From Nymphaea colorata (lineage: Eukaryota; Streptophyta; Magnoliopsida; Nymphaeales; Nymphaeaceae), in the NCBI RefSeq assembly GCF_008831285.2, contig NC_045149.1, positions 11,899,629 through 11,963,628 of the forward strand: a DNA stretch of 64,000 nt. Reading direction: 5' to 3'. The number at the start of each line of letters is the position of its first letter. Position 1 is the first letter of the stretch. The notes beneath the pieces were generated by a model. It ran no database searches. It worked only from the letters and a program-made list of their open reading frames with translations, and was not told the DNA's origin. A program made the position numbers and the translations under genes. This document shows positions 42,831-54,930 of this stretch, piece after piece.

Positions 42831-45800
42831 TTACGGTGTGATAACCGAAAGTTTGCCAAGGAGAAATTGAAACCTCGCAGCAGCAAGAGCCTTGGTAAAG
42901 AAATCTCCTAGTTGATATTCAGAGTGAACATAGGAGAGATCTATGTTTTTCTGAAGGAACTCTTCACGAACATAATGACAGTCCATCTTTATATGCTTTG
43001 TTCTTTCATGAAATGTGTGATTGCTAGCAATATAGATTGCACTTTTGTTGTCGCAGCAAAGCTTGACAGGATTCATGATATGAATTCTCATGTCCTTCAA
43101 TAAGCTTTTGAGCCACACTATCTCCATTGTTGTAGTTGCCATCGCACGATACTCAGCTTCTGTTGATGATAGTGACACCTTATTTTGTTTCTTGCATCGC
43201 CAGGAGATTAAGGAATCACCTAAAAACACACAAAAACCAGTGGTGGAGTGCCTATTGTTGGGATCTCCACCCCAATCAACATCTGTATAAGCAACTAATT
43301 CTAATATAGAAGAGGAAGACAGAAAGTCCTTTGTTGATAGTGTTTTTCACATAACGGACAATCCGCATTGCCGCTCCCATGTGCACTGAGGTGGGTCTTT
43401 GTTGAAATTGGCTTATCACATACACAGCATTAGCAATGTCAGGTCTGGTGATGGAGAGATACGAGAGAGCACCAACTATTTGCCGAAAAGGAGTGGGATT
43501 CTCCAATATCTCTCCATCATCAATTTTCATTTTTACTCCCAGTGCTTCTGGAGTATCCACAACTTTGTCATCTGAGATACTTGTTCTGTCAACTAATTCA
43601 CTGGAAAACTTCATTTGAGAAAGAAGATAACCCTGTTTGCTATAAGCAACTTCAATTCCAAGAAAATAAGTTAGTCTTCCCAAATCAGTCATCTGAAAGC
43701 ATTTGTTAAGAAAATTTTTTACCTCTATAATCCCTTTATCATCACTTCCAGTAATAACCATATCATCAACATACAATAATAAAACAATTACACCTACGGA
43801 GGTGGTTTTTACAAACATGGCAGTGTCAGAGTAGCAAGATTGAAAACCTTGATTAAACATGACACTACTAAACTTATCAAACCAGGCCTTGGGAGCTTGT
43901 TTTAAACCATAAAGGGCTTTCTTAAGACGTAAAACTTTGTTTTGAGGTAGATCAAAACCAGGGGGAGCACTCATGAAAACTTCTTCCTGCAGGTGACCAT
44001 TTAAGAAAGCATTTTTAACATCCATTTGAAAAATAGTCCAATGTTTAACAGAAGCAATGGCAATAAGAGTTCTAACAGAAGTCATGCGAGCAACAGGAGC
44101 AAAGGTTTCTTCATAATCAATCTCATATTCTTGAGCATATCCCTTGGCAACAAGTCTAGCCTTGTATCTTTCTAAGGTTCCATCACTTCTAGTTTTGATT
44201 TTATAGATCCATCTACATCCAATAGTCTTTTTCCCGGTTGGTAGAGGCACAATATCCCAAGTCTCATTGCTTTCAAGAGCTTTAAGTTCAACATTCATGG
44301 CTTCAATCCAATTGGGATCTTCCTTGGCTTCAAGGTAAGAAGATGGCTCATAAAAAGAATGATGTGCCATAAGACAAGCTCGAAATTTTGGAGAAAAAGA
44401 CTCATAAGAGATAAATCTTTGAGGAGGTCTAGTGTGCCTTTGGGATCTCCTAGGGAGAGATTGATTAGTTTCTTGATTTTGGGGATCTCTTCTTCTATAA
44501 ACTAAGATCTCTTTTGGAGGAATCAAATGAGTAGAATTGTCATTGTTGACTTCTTCAATTGGCACTTCTACAACTTTATCGGGTTCATTATCATCAATAT
44601 CATCATCATCATCAATATCATTAGTCCAAAGAAAAGTATAATCTTCTAGTTTCTTGGGTTCATCTTTGAAACCATCTTCATTTTCTAGAAAGATCACATT
44701 TCTAGAAACATAAACTTTATCTCTTTCAATATCATAACATCTATAACCCTTTTGAGTTTCGGAATACCCAATAAAAACACAAGAAATGGCTTTGGAAGAA
44801 AGCTTGTCATCTTTGTCACTTAACACAAAACATTTGCAACCAAAGACTTTAAGTCTATTGTAATTAGGTTTAACATGATGAAGTTTTTCAAAAGGAGAAA
44901 TATCTTTCAAAAGTTTGGTAGGCATTCTATTAATTAAATAGGTTGAAGTCAAAACAGCCTCAGCCCAAAAATTTTTGGGAACATTTTTAGATAAAAGAAG
45001 GGCTCTAGTAGTTTCAATAATGTGCCTATGTTTATGCTCGGCCACTCCGTTTTGTTGTGGAGTGTTAGGACAAGATCTTTGATGAATAATGTCTTTTTCT
45101 TTTAGAAATTTTTGAAATTCATTTGACATAAATTCTCCTTTCGAATCACTTCTAAAGACTTTGATGTTTGAGCCAAATTGGGTATAGATCATGTTGTAGA
45201 AATTCTTAAAGTTTGTGAAAACCTCCGATTTGTGTTTGAGAAAGTAAACCCAAGTATGCCTAGAATAATCATCAATAAAAATCACATAGTACAATAATCC
45301 TCCTTTCGACATAATAAGAGCGGGCCTCCACACATCCGAATGCACTAAATCAAAAGATTTTTGGGCAATAAAGTTTCTATTATCAAAAGGTAAGGCTTTC
45401 ATTTTAGCCTTGATACAATCATTACAACAAAAGTTCTTTTGACAAAATTCTCCATGAAGGGAAGATGAGACATTTTTTCTATATTGGTATGTCCAAGTCT
45501 TTGATGCCAAGTTTGAATGTCATATTTTTTGGAGATATTGCAAGATGGTCTTGAAAGGTCCAAAAAGTCTATGTAGTAGAGATCTTTTGTTCTAAAACCT
45601 TCCCCAATCGTCTTCTTGGATACTCGGTCCTGTATCAAACATTTGGATTGTGAGAAGATTATATCAAAACCAAGGTCAGCTATTTGAGAAACGGACAATA
45701 AATTTAAGCTTAATTTAGGAATGCGTCTTACTTGAGGTACTTTTAAAGTTTTGGATCCAAAATCTAGGTCAAGATTTCCAATAAAATCAATTTCAAGAGA

Positions 45801-46916
45801 AGTACCATCTGCCGTTTTCACAAAGGAATAAGAATCATTTTTAGTGCATTCGGTGAGAAGGGATCCACAAGGCGTCATATGAAAAGATGCACCCGAATCA
45901 ATAATCCAAGAATACTTACTTGAAGAAGTAGATGCCACGGTAGCTCCCAAAGTTGAAGGTGTGCCTCCTCCCTTTAGAAACGGTTGAAGAGCACTTATGA
46001 GTTGATCAAGTTGGAATGAGCTTGCTTCTTTTCTTTCTTCTTGAATTGGAGCCGCAACATTGCTTCTTTTGTCAAAAGTTCTAAGTTTTGGACATCTTGG
46101 CTTGGTATGTCCTTCTTGACAATGATAGCAAATAACTTTTCTTCTTGCTCCTTCATTTGTACGATTGAAGTGAGGAGGTCTATAAGGTCTCAAATGGGCC
46201 CCCGGCCTAGATGTGGCAAGCACATTGTTGACTTTCTCTTTATCAAGACAAAGACGATTTTCCTCCATTTGAAGCTCCGCAATAGCCTCATTCATAGATG
46301 GTGTTTTAGAACAATAAAGTAAAGCGGTTTTGACACCATCAAATTCCGGTCTAAGACCTATGATAAACTTGTAAAACTTGTCACGTTGTATTTGCTTTTC
46401 TCTAAGAATAAGATCTTGTGTCCAATGTGGTTCAAAAATACTCAATTCATCATACAATTGATCCATTTCAGCCACATAATCTTTAATAGGTCTATCTCCT
46501 TGTTGAAGATTGTGAATTTTGAGTTGAACATGATGCATATAAGCAACATCTCTCATGGTATGAGTTTTCTTTAGATATTCCCAAGCTTCTAGGGCAGAAT
46601 TTAATTTAGAGATTTGCCCGCTAGTAGCATTGTCAACACAAGTCAAGATCCAAGTAATGATTTTGTGATGACCAACACTCCATTCTTCCCATTTCTTGTT
46701 GTATTCAGCCATTACCTTTTCTTTTTCGGTTGCATCCAATTCCATAGCCCTTCCATCAACAACTTTCGTAAGGACTAGTTGTGGTTCAAGTTTTGTCCCA
46801 TCAACTAGTCCCCAAAGGCTTTTACTACGAATAAAGTGTTTCATAGTTCTAGCCCATTGTATGTAATTCGTTGATGAGAGTTTGGAAAATGGAAGAGAAG
46901 AGACTTTGTCATCCAT
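42831..46916 (-). pseudogene. Gag-pol of element I with two frameshifts
   Basis: Gag starts MDDKVSSLPFSKL at 46916 and runs through a shortened knuckle region (CYHCQEGHTKPRC, one residue short of the usual CCHC spacing), protease (WIIDSGASFHM) and pre-integrase (WHQRLGHTNIEK). A shift at about 45440 changes frame before DCIKAKMKALPF. Pol continues with VHSDVW, IFIDDYSRHTWVYF, QQNGVAEHKHRH, QMDVKNAFLNGHL and YVDDMVITGSD. A second shift at about 43325, where a T run is two bases shorter than in element H, precedes RNase H (SLSSTEAEYRAMA, CCDNKSAIYIAS), which ends LSVITP like element H. Confidence 0.92.
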
Positions 46917-47245
46917 GGGCACAATCAACAAGGTAGATCCACTTACAAGTTATGAAGAAGATGGCAGCCACGTGAAAAGAAGTCCACGGCAAGGATAAAA
47001 ACTCAGCAACAATAGAAACCAGTCACCCTTCCAATAGCCACGAGCTCACCACCAAGGGAGCTAAATTCCGTCAAGAAATCACCAAAAAGAAGCCAGCAAA
47101 AACACTCTTCTTCTTTGTGAAAAACAGCAGCAAGCAATATCTCAAACACTTGGAGTGTTTCACAGCTCCAACGTAGGAGTAAAAACTGAACCTTCAATCT
47201 TGAACGGCAGCAAGACAAAGAGCCAAAGACGTGGCTCTGATACCA

Positions 47246-47696
47246 TGTAAATCAGACCCAAATTAGGCAAATACTTCAAGAATATCACTCTTGAATCTCC
47301 CACTAGCTCAACAAGGCAATACACAAGAGTCCTCTAACAAGAGGATAAAGAAAATATATTGATCTTCAGCCAAACAAGGCAAAAACTACAAGATGTGGCT
47401 TAACAAGCCATACATTAAAAGGGGACAACAGTCCCTTATTTATAATACAAGGGAAGAAGAGAGGAGGAGAGGAAATGGCTGTTGGGCCATTTCCAACGGC
47501 TAGAATTCTAGCCGTTGGAGAGAGGCCCAACAGCTAGTTCCTCTCTTAACTAATAATAAAGGTGTAAAAAGAAATAGAAAAATACATAAAAGAAAATGAA
47601 AAATTACAAGTATGACCTAGGTACCCTAAAATATACACATATCTATATATGTAAGACATATATTAGCACACTAATATATGTAATGTACATGCACAT

Positions 47697-47741
<45 letters not shown>

Positions 47742-47759
47742 AATACATACATTCTAACA
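47246..47759 (-). repeat. 5' LTR of copia element I
   Basis: 514 bases, longer than the other LTR because its (AT)n tract is about 10 bases longer (47698-47738). The primer-binding site is at 47233-47245. Confidence 0.93.
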
Positions 47760-48666
47760 CACACAGAGTAGAGTAATCTAGAGAAGCCAGAAAAGGCACC
47801 ACACCTGAGTCGAATGAGCCGATGCTGCTGACTTCACACACCCTTTTATGTCAAAGTCCAGTGTGCACCCAACTTCAGTCAACATTGAATCGAGTGCAGA
47901 CAAACTCCTCATACGGGAAAAAAATTTGTCATTCTGTATAGATTCAGGAAAAAAAGAAAAAGAAAAAGGACCTTTTTTCAGATTCGATTTTAACCCCATG
48001 GACTAACTTGTTCGTCACCAGAGGGCTCCTCATCTCCGTCTTTGCTTTTGCCAACCAGCAAGGTATCAACTCGCCACCAAACAAGATAATCCCATCGTGC
48101 ATCATCTAACCTTCAAAAACCCTTCAATAGACTCAGCCACTCAGGTAACCAAATTTTTGTTTGCTTCCTTCGAAATCCAAAGGAACCTGGCAAAAGAATA
48201 TAAGAGAGTAAATAAACTAGGAAAAAACGCTTCAATCTCAATTGATCCTCATAAAGCTTGTTCTATATTGCACCTGAAGATGCTATTCAACATACCTTAC
48301 CTCAAACGTCCCCAGTTTTTCGCAGATAAACAGATTTGAGTAGCTTATTCTGACAAAGGCCCATACAGCATGCTCAGCCTGATTCCTCCAAATCCATGCG
48401 TTCCCTCCTTTTCATTCTATTATGACAATGACACCATACTTCATGAAGTCGAAAGGAAAAGCTCAAGACTTAAGAACAGGAAGTTCTGTTCTATATATTC
48501 TCACAAAGTAACAGGGTACCGTCATTTAAAGGGTTGCACTCGGCCGTAAAGTAACACAAAATTCTGGACTAAAGTAGTCTAACAGAAAATCCTATTTACA
48601 ATAACAGCAATTCACCAAAAAAATGGAGATAATATGTACAAATAAGGCAAAGTCATCACAAGTACC
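47760..48666. other. Flank between element I and the chorein exon, nothing certain
   Basis: The next downstream exon of the VPS13-like gene was expected here, starting with VPW, but was not found. A minus-strand stretch reading WRVDTLLVGKSKDGDEEPSG at about 48060 looks protein-like but has no recognisable family or clean splice sites. Confidence 0.35.
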
Positions 48667-48772
48667 TTCAATGTTATTGTACCAATGAATCCCCCTTTCA
48701 CGATAACTGGAAGTTTGAGAGAATTTAAAGCTTTGGCCTTCAATTGTAGGTCTCTCAGGATAACATCACCTG
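48667..48772 (-). CDS. VPS13-like chorein-domain exon (single exon of a larger gene)
   Basis: The minus strand has an acceptor 'attttgttgcag', then an exon reading GDVILRDLQLKAKALNSL and KLPVIVKGGFIGTITLK, then a donor 'gtactt'. This is the middle of the chorein_N domain, where VPS13 proteins have GxVxLxNLQLKxxALxxLxLPxxVKxGxIGxLxLK. VPS13 proteins are long rod-like lipid-transfer proteins at membrane contact sites. The first base completes a split glycine codon. I could not find the first exon (MxExxVxxLL...) to the right or the next exon to the left, so the gene is either spread over long introns or broken. Confidence 0.75.
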
Positions 48773-48983
48773 CAACAAAATGATGATATATGTTTTAAAT
48801 AATACAATGTGCCACAGAAAACAGAAGACATACTAAGCATCCAATGACAAAATAGTGCACATTAAGATGATATAATATGCATAATAGCAATGGCATTCTG
48901 ATACACATCCATTGATGGTTCGTCTAAAGCATCCTTAGTCATGTCAGACTTAATGGAGATCATAATAGCCTACATTCTACTGC

Positions 48984-49437
48984 TTCTCGTTAGACACAGG
49001 TACAACCAATGCTCAGCAACAAGGATCAGTTTCACATAATAGCATCTATCTAAAGCTAGGAATGAACATCAACATAGGCAGCTCAAAAGAGCTACTGCAA
49101 TCTGTAGACCAACGTGAAAGGTACTAGTTTTCTTGTGGCAGTTATGCTATGTCCCTGTACAATCAACATTCTCGTTAGACACAGGTACAACCAATGCTCA
49201 GCAACAAGGATCAGTTTCACATAATAGCACCTATCTAAAGCTAGGAATGAACATCAACATAGGCAGCTCAAAAGAGCTACTGCAATCTGTAGACCAACGT
49301 GAAAGGTACTAGTTTTCTAGTTGAGTGTCGAGGTATGCAATAGAAACTAAGATGTTGATTGTACAGGGACATAGCATAACTGCCACAAGAAATCGCATCA
49401 CAAACACTGAAATGCTTAACAAGAAATAGAGGAAACC
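48984..49437. repeat. Complex duplication with an inverted copy between direct copies
   Basis: A 150-base segment occurs at 48984-49133 and again at 49169-49318, nearly identical. The 35 bases between them (49134-49168) are the exact reverse complement of 49353-49387, 34 bases right of the second copy. The segment 49327-49437 in turn recurs in direct orientation at 50274-50382. Confidence 0.92.
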
Positions 49438-50273
49438 AATCTCATCTCACTCAGCCTTTTCATGTTTCTAAGGTCTCGACTTGATGAGAGCAGAAATTAC
49501 AAGAAACAAGAGAAAAACAGCAAAACTGGATAAGAAAGAGGTAATAACAGAAGTTAGAGAACCTTATTTTTGTGACCAAGAGAACTATCCTCAGGGCGTT
49601 TTAAAAATATTATGATGTATTGTAAGTCTCAAACTAGCTTAGAAAGAAAAAAGTATCATGGTAGTTTTGAAATATCAGTAACCACAACATGACAGACTGA
49701 AACAATATGGTTGAAGTAGTAGATATGATGCCACATTTTGAGAGTCATTTTTTTATTTTGAAAATAATCCTTCCATCCTTCTTTAGAGTAAAGCCTGTCT
49801 TCAAGTTTTGGGTGGTTGGGGGAAGCAATCCTAGCCAAATTTGCACACAGAGACCAAGCATCCATCTGAAACAAAGCAAACAGGTAATGCCATTGACACC
49901 GTTTTACGGTCCAATATCAGAAGTCAGACACAGGTTCTTCAAGACCCTAAAAAACTAATCAGAACTCAATCCAAGTTGATTAAACAGATGATGATTAAAA
50001 TTTTCAGTCACAAGATAAATACACGAGATGATAGACAAAATGTAATTAGACAACAAATTGTCATAGCCAATCTACTGGCCCCTTGTTATGTTAATGGAAA
50101 ATGGTTTCTTTTATTCAGTTGTTCACAATAAGTGTAGGAAAAAGAGCAAGGTGGACCGTAACGTTAAAATGCAATTACCTATGCATGAAACAATACACTT
50201 AACAAAATAGGTATACAACAACCAGAAATGAACAATCTACTGTTAAAAACAGACGAGGCAGACTTAAACTAAA

Positions 50274-50382
50274 GTCGAGATATGCAATCGAAACTAAATG
50301 TTGATTGTACAGGGACATAGCATAACTGCCACAAGAAATCGCATCACAGACACTCAAATGCTTAACAAGAAATAGAGGAAAC
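50274..50382. repeat. Second copy of the segment at 49327-49437
   Basis: It shares 'gtacagggacatagcataac' and 'aagaaatagaggaaac' with 49327-49437 and differs by a few substitutions and small gaps. Confidence 0.9.
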
Positions 50383-51036
50383 ACGAAAATCATACCTAAA
50401 AACACCTCACGAGACGAGAAAAGAAAAGGAGAAGGAAACCAAAAGGCTGCACGACCTGTCCTATCTTTCACTGGCAATGACGCTCCAAACCAAACAACCG
50501 AAACCCTGCAAATCTGATGACTTCTGATCAACAAAACCGTAAACAAAATCCTGCACTTCTGACGACTTCCGATCGACAAATCCGCTGACCAAGGAACCTC
50601 AGCCTTCAAAAGAGCAGGAGCAGGTCCAATGGCAGTGAGGCGGTGAGCCTGTGAGGATGAGGTCACGAGAGTTTTAAGAGAGAGAGAGAGAGGCAAAGAG
50701 AGAACGCATGAAAGAGGGGAAATGTTACATACCTGATACCGATGGCAGTTCGGCAGAGATGGATGACGGGATGTTGGTAGGCAGGTGGCTAGATGCCGGA
50801 CGGTGAACTCGTTTATTGTTTTCAGTATATTTGTAAGTTCGAGCGAGTTCCAGTCGAGCTCGAATTGACTCGACTCGTTGTGCAGCCCCAGATGGGCAAC
50901 ACACCCTCTGTCTTCTCTTCTCTTTGCTCCCCCCAACACACTCTCTGTCTTCTCTTCTCTTTGCTCCTCCTCCTCCTGCGAGCCGTGGTCGTAAACCCTC
51001 CTTTCCCTCCCCCTCAGTCTCCCAATCCCTCAGTCT

Positions 51037-51270
51037 TCCCCTCTGTATCTTCCCCTACCAATCCTTGTTTCCCCTTCTTTCCCCTCCCCTCTGTATCTTC
51101 CCCTACCAATGCTTGTTTCCCCTTCTTTCCCCTCCCATCTCTTCCCCTCTGTATCTTCCCCTACCAATGCTTGTTTCCCCTTCTTTCCCCTCCCCTCTCT
51201 TCCCCTCTGTATCTTCCCCTACCAATGCTTGTTTCCCCTTCTTTCCCCTCCCCTCTCTTCCCCTCTGCTT
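51037..51270 (+). repeat. CT-rich minisatellite, about four units
   Basis: Units of 49 to 59 bases contain 'cccctctgtatcttccccta' and 'gcttgtttccccttctttcc'. They form the outer part of the left inverted arm. Open frames in it are repeat artefacts. Confidence 0.92.
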
Positions 51271-51370
51271 TCTCCCCAACTTCTCCTCCTCGCCACTCTC
51301 TCTTCCATGTGCGAGGTTCAATTGGAGCAGCAGTAGACCGATTGGTTCCCATTTTCAAGTACATGTTTTA

Positions 51371-52469
51371 CTAAGTTATTCTTCGCTTTTTTCTACCCAT
51401 TTGACATGTTGCTTTTGTAGCTGATGTTATGGTGAGCGTTTTCTCAGTTTATTGCTCGAATGAAATTTTGTTGTGTTGCTAGTTTTGCAATATTGTTAGT
51501 TTGTGCATATCATCAAACAGTTTTAGACCATGATTGGATTCATATCTTAATAACTTGGAGAAGAATGAGAAAAATAGCAGATGTAAGAAGGAGTTGGGGG
51601 TTTATGATGTATTTGGTATGTAGTAGGAGAATAAGATGACATATTATTGGTTAGGAAATAACTCCGTTGTGTTCATGCATTAACCATATTAAAAGGGAGC
51701 TTCTTGATGATATTATGTTTGATTCAAATTGCAATTCAACAATTGCTCGTAATGCTCCTCGATGGACAAAATTCGTTTAGAAAAAATTCTTGATATCTAC
51801 TGCTTCTTCTGACATCTAATTTGCTACTATTTCTAGTCAACTTTTCACCATAGTACTTCCTGAAAATCAGATAAAGCGATTAAATGGTGTGAAGATCAAT
51901 GGCGGGCAGCTCTGATAACTGAGGCCATTGATGTAATTGTGGATCAATCTCACTGATACATATAGTAAAATATGGCGCAAAAGCAGGAAGACTTTTTTAT
52001 GGGTGTGAAAATTATATAAGTTGAAAAATTGTGCTTCTTGAAATATATGAATGTGTGGCTTATTACTATTGACTGGTTTGTTTCTCTCATAGGAAACATA
52101 AACAACAATGTTTTGTCATTTTTTTTTATATGGTTTCGTAAAATTGATGGTTCATATGTGACGAAAAAAGACAAACTGCATTTTTACTCAACAAATTGAA
52201 GGATGCATGAAAACAATTATGTTTATGCCATTGTGAAGTTATGTAAGGAGCCATGTTGAAGATATAACTGGATGCACAAGTCGTTTAAATATTTTAAATA
52301 TCAATGTAATTATTAATAGGTGAGTATCCTTTTATACTTAACAGGACGTGTAACTTAATTTGAGCAATACTGTACCCAACAATAATGGTAATGCCAGTGG
52401 AATGAACGAGTTGAAGTTCTAAAGGTGTTAGTTTTGAACAATATGGTGAACAAGGTGTTGCTTAAATAT
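51371..52469. other. Interior of the putative MULE, no gene recognised
   Basis: AT-rich sequence without a coding frame I could support. Confidence 0.4.
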
Positions 52470-52844
52470 ATAGTCACAAATAACGTCTCAAAATTTTAAA
52501 TGGTGAGGTTTTTCTTCAGTCTTGAAAAAAATAGGAAAAACACGGTAAATTTTTCTTTAAAAAAAAAAAACTAAAAATGAAGGGAAAATAAAGCAAGTGA
52601 GAAACTAATAATACAAACATCGAAAAATAAGTAGATTTGCAACAAATAAAAAAAATTGAAAATAAAAAAAAAACTGTTTGACATGGAAAAACTGAAAAAA
52701 ACGCAAAAAAAGCTTTAAGAACGCATTTTTTCGGTTTTAATGTTTTTTTTCAAAAAAATACATTTTTTAAAAGTTTAAACAGCTAGTTAATTTGTTGCCT
52801 TTTTTTCGTTTTATTTTTGAAAAAAACACGTTTTCTTTGACTAT
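52470..52844. mobile_element. MITE, copy 2 of the MULE-like family (complete, with target duplication)
   Basis: 375 bases. The left end ATAGTCACAAATAACGT and the reverse complement of the right end (ATAGTCAAAGAAAACGT) match at 14 of 17 positions. It is flanked by a perfect 10-base duplication GCTTAAATAT (52460-52469, 52845-52854). The interior is A-rich and non-coding. A duplication of 9-11 bases points to a Mutator-like (MULE) transposase. Confidence 0.85.
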
Positions 52845-53739
52845 GCTTAAATATATGTACTTTTTGCGTTCGATTAGAAAATGCTTATTCGTTCGTTTGA
52901 AATTTGTGGCAAGAACATAAACCTAGCAACTCAATGGAATTGTGTTGTGCTCTCAAAGTCAGGGTGGGAATTGCGTTGTGCTCTCAAAGTCGGTTTCATC
53001 CCCCACTTTCTGCTCTGCAATGACTTTTAGGTTGTACGTTGGTAGGGATGACACATTTTATCATGAAAAATCTCCTAGGAGCGTACGCCCATCTTAGTCC
53101 AAACTGGGAAGCATGTCGTATGCATCTCATCTTGCATGTATTGAGCTCTTCTAGTCTCATTCAAAATATTTACACATCAATAATTTTGTTATCGTCAACC
53201 ATAAAATAAATGACCGCATTCAAAATATTTACATGCCAATTATAAATTCTTATGGCTATGAACCGATTAACATAAAAGAGAAAACAAGTAATCATGATAA
53301 AATGATTCAACAGCTCATGTTGGAACAATAATGGAATAATTTAAAATTGAGTTAATACAACAGTTTTACAACCCCATGACACAGAATATTCGATAGACGT
53401 CCTTCGTCCATTTAATTCAGAAATTCTACACCCTTGCACCATTACTCATTTGCATGTTTGACTGCATGCTTTGAGCACACATAAATGAAAAAATAGTAAT
53501 TGTCAAGCAACATTGAACACATTATAACATTCAAAATTAATTGGCAAACAAGAAGCGTAAGCTAGATAATATACTACTACGCTGACCTTCATCACCTATG
53601 CACGTGTAAAAACATGTAGTTTGGGACTACTAACACCTACACATAAAGAGACAATTCGCCATGCGAACACAAAAACACATTTAATCAAGTGCAAAAAAGT
53701 GATGCTAGTATCAAGATATGGTACCAATTTCAACATCAT

Positions 53740-54930
53740 TACACATGTTACTCCCTGCTACAAATTTTAACCGTGGACAATCGCTAATATCATGGCCTGT
53801 TCCTCTACATGAGTGACATAAACTTTCCTTCCGCAATTTCACCATCATTTGAACTAGTCCTATAAACACATCAAATGAGTGTAGAAGATCACTTGCACAT
53901 AGTATATAAATGTGTAGTATAAAACTTTACATGAATCTATGCAATTAATTTCTATATTTTCCAGGCGTGCAAACAATTTATCCAATTCATCTGCCTCTTC
54001 CTCATAACATTCATCACATGACATTCCTTTGTAATGCACCCATACGCCTTCAAATGAAGGATATTTTTCTTCATTATTAAATATGGCTTTGTATATGTCA
54101 ATGCATGAGTAGATGCTCTCTTCACACTCTTCTTTGCATCTCTCATCCATCTTTTAGGTATATAAGTAGGCGACAATTTGCATATCTTCTCAGCGATAAA
54201 CATTGTACAACATGTAACACCCACAGATTCTCCTAGCTTGCATCGACAGCTAGTGAAATGTTGGCTTATTGGATCATAAGAAATTTCATATTCCTTATCA
54301 ATTGGGTCTCCTCTATCTATATGTTCACCTTCCATCACTTTGGTAATACTATATACTTTAGCCTCACCATCGAGTTAGTTAAGCGAAGCAGTGGAATAGA
54401 CAGTTTGTGTGCACTCTTATTGGTGCTTCTTAAACATCTTTGGAGTGAAAGTATCCGCATATGAAGTTCCATAAGATGTCGTGTCTTCATAGGTATGGCC
54501 TCATTGTTCATTTTGAAATTCAATTCCTTTTCATAGTAGTGGTGCCTACTAATGGCCTCTTCATATTTTATAACAAATTCATATAGAGTTGTATGCTCAT
54601 TCACCCGATTCTTAAAGTAGTAATTCATTTTTTCACTTCGTTGGGTTGTAAACGTTCTCATACATGAAAACATAACTTGAATAGGTTTTAGTCCATGTGG
54701 CTTTGTCCTTCCATAGATTCATAGCGCAATCTATACTTTTCAACTGGGGATATAAGAGATCATTTCATTCCATCTATTTTCAAATTCTTGAATTGATTCT
54801 GACCTTAGGTTTACTTCTGTTTATCCCCTATGATCATTGTCTAGTCAACCGTGTCCGTACCCATGCTAGGAGTTCTGCTATTATTTATTTTTCAAAAGAG
54901 GAAAAGCGACACTAGTGATCAGTCCAATCA
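53740..54930 (-). pseudogene. FAR1/FHY3-like (MULE) transposase, C-terminal half, broken
   Basis: From the right, the minus strand reads EFENRWNEMISY at about 54790, MRTFTTQRSEKMNYYFKNRV at about 54650, then NEHTTLYEFVIKYEEAI, a SWIM zinc-finger-like block (EISYDPISQHFTSCRCKLGE, GVTCCTMFIAEK) at about 54270-54170, IPKRWMRDAKKSV, and finally a CCHC knuckle CHSCRGTGHDISDC at about 53800. This order (transposase end, SWIM, CCHC) is that of FAR1-related proteins, which derive from Mutator-like transposases. The frame is interrupted by stops and shifts. The final histidine of the SWIM motif is replaced by Cys (CCT). I cannot separate a dead transposase from a dead host FAR1 paralogue, but the inverted arms favour the former. 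Confidence 0.7.

Larger units (their letters stand above)
42314..47759 (-). mobile_element. Full-length copia element I
   Basis: LTRs of 504 (42314-42817) and 514 bases (47246-47759) frame gag-pol. The target duplication CACAC lies in a (CA)n tract. The binding site TGGTATCAGAGCC abuts the right LTR and a polypurine tract the left. Outside an (AT)n tract of different length I see about three substitutions between the LTRs. It is related to elements G and H, but the protein differs widely enough to be another family. Confidence 0.95.
48773..50950 (-). other. Upstream of the chorein exon: intronic or promoter sequence with rearranged repeats
   Basis: If the VPS13-like gene is intact, its first exon should lie here or further right. 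A possible splice pair is a donor 'gtatgtaac' next to 50735 on the minus strand. No chorein start was recognised. Repeated segments at 48984-49437 and 50274-50382 dominate the structure. Confidence 0.35.

Noticed and set aside
47990-48110. Minus-strand text WRVDTLLVGKSKDGDEEPSG as the next VPS13 exon
   Set aside because: The next exon should begin VPW and continue with the chorein core; this does not, and it lacks clean splice borders.
49656-49874. Minus-strand frame MDAWSLCANLARIASPNHPK as the missing first VPS13 exon
   Set aside because: It follows a good acceptor-like site but has no similarity to the chorein start (MxExxVxxLL); left unassigned.
50793-51424. Overlapping frames of up to 193 residues with repeated FPYQCLFPLL or PTNACFPFFPLP peptides
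   Set aside because: They are produced by the CT-rich minisatellite with units near a multiple of three; the same array is open in three frames.
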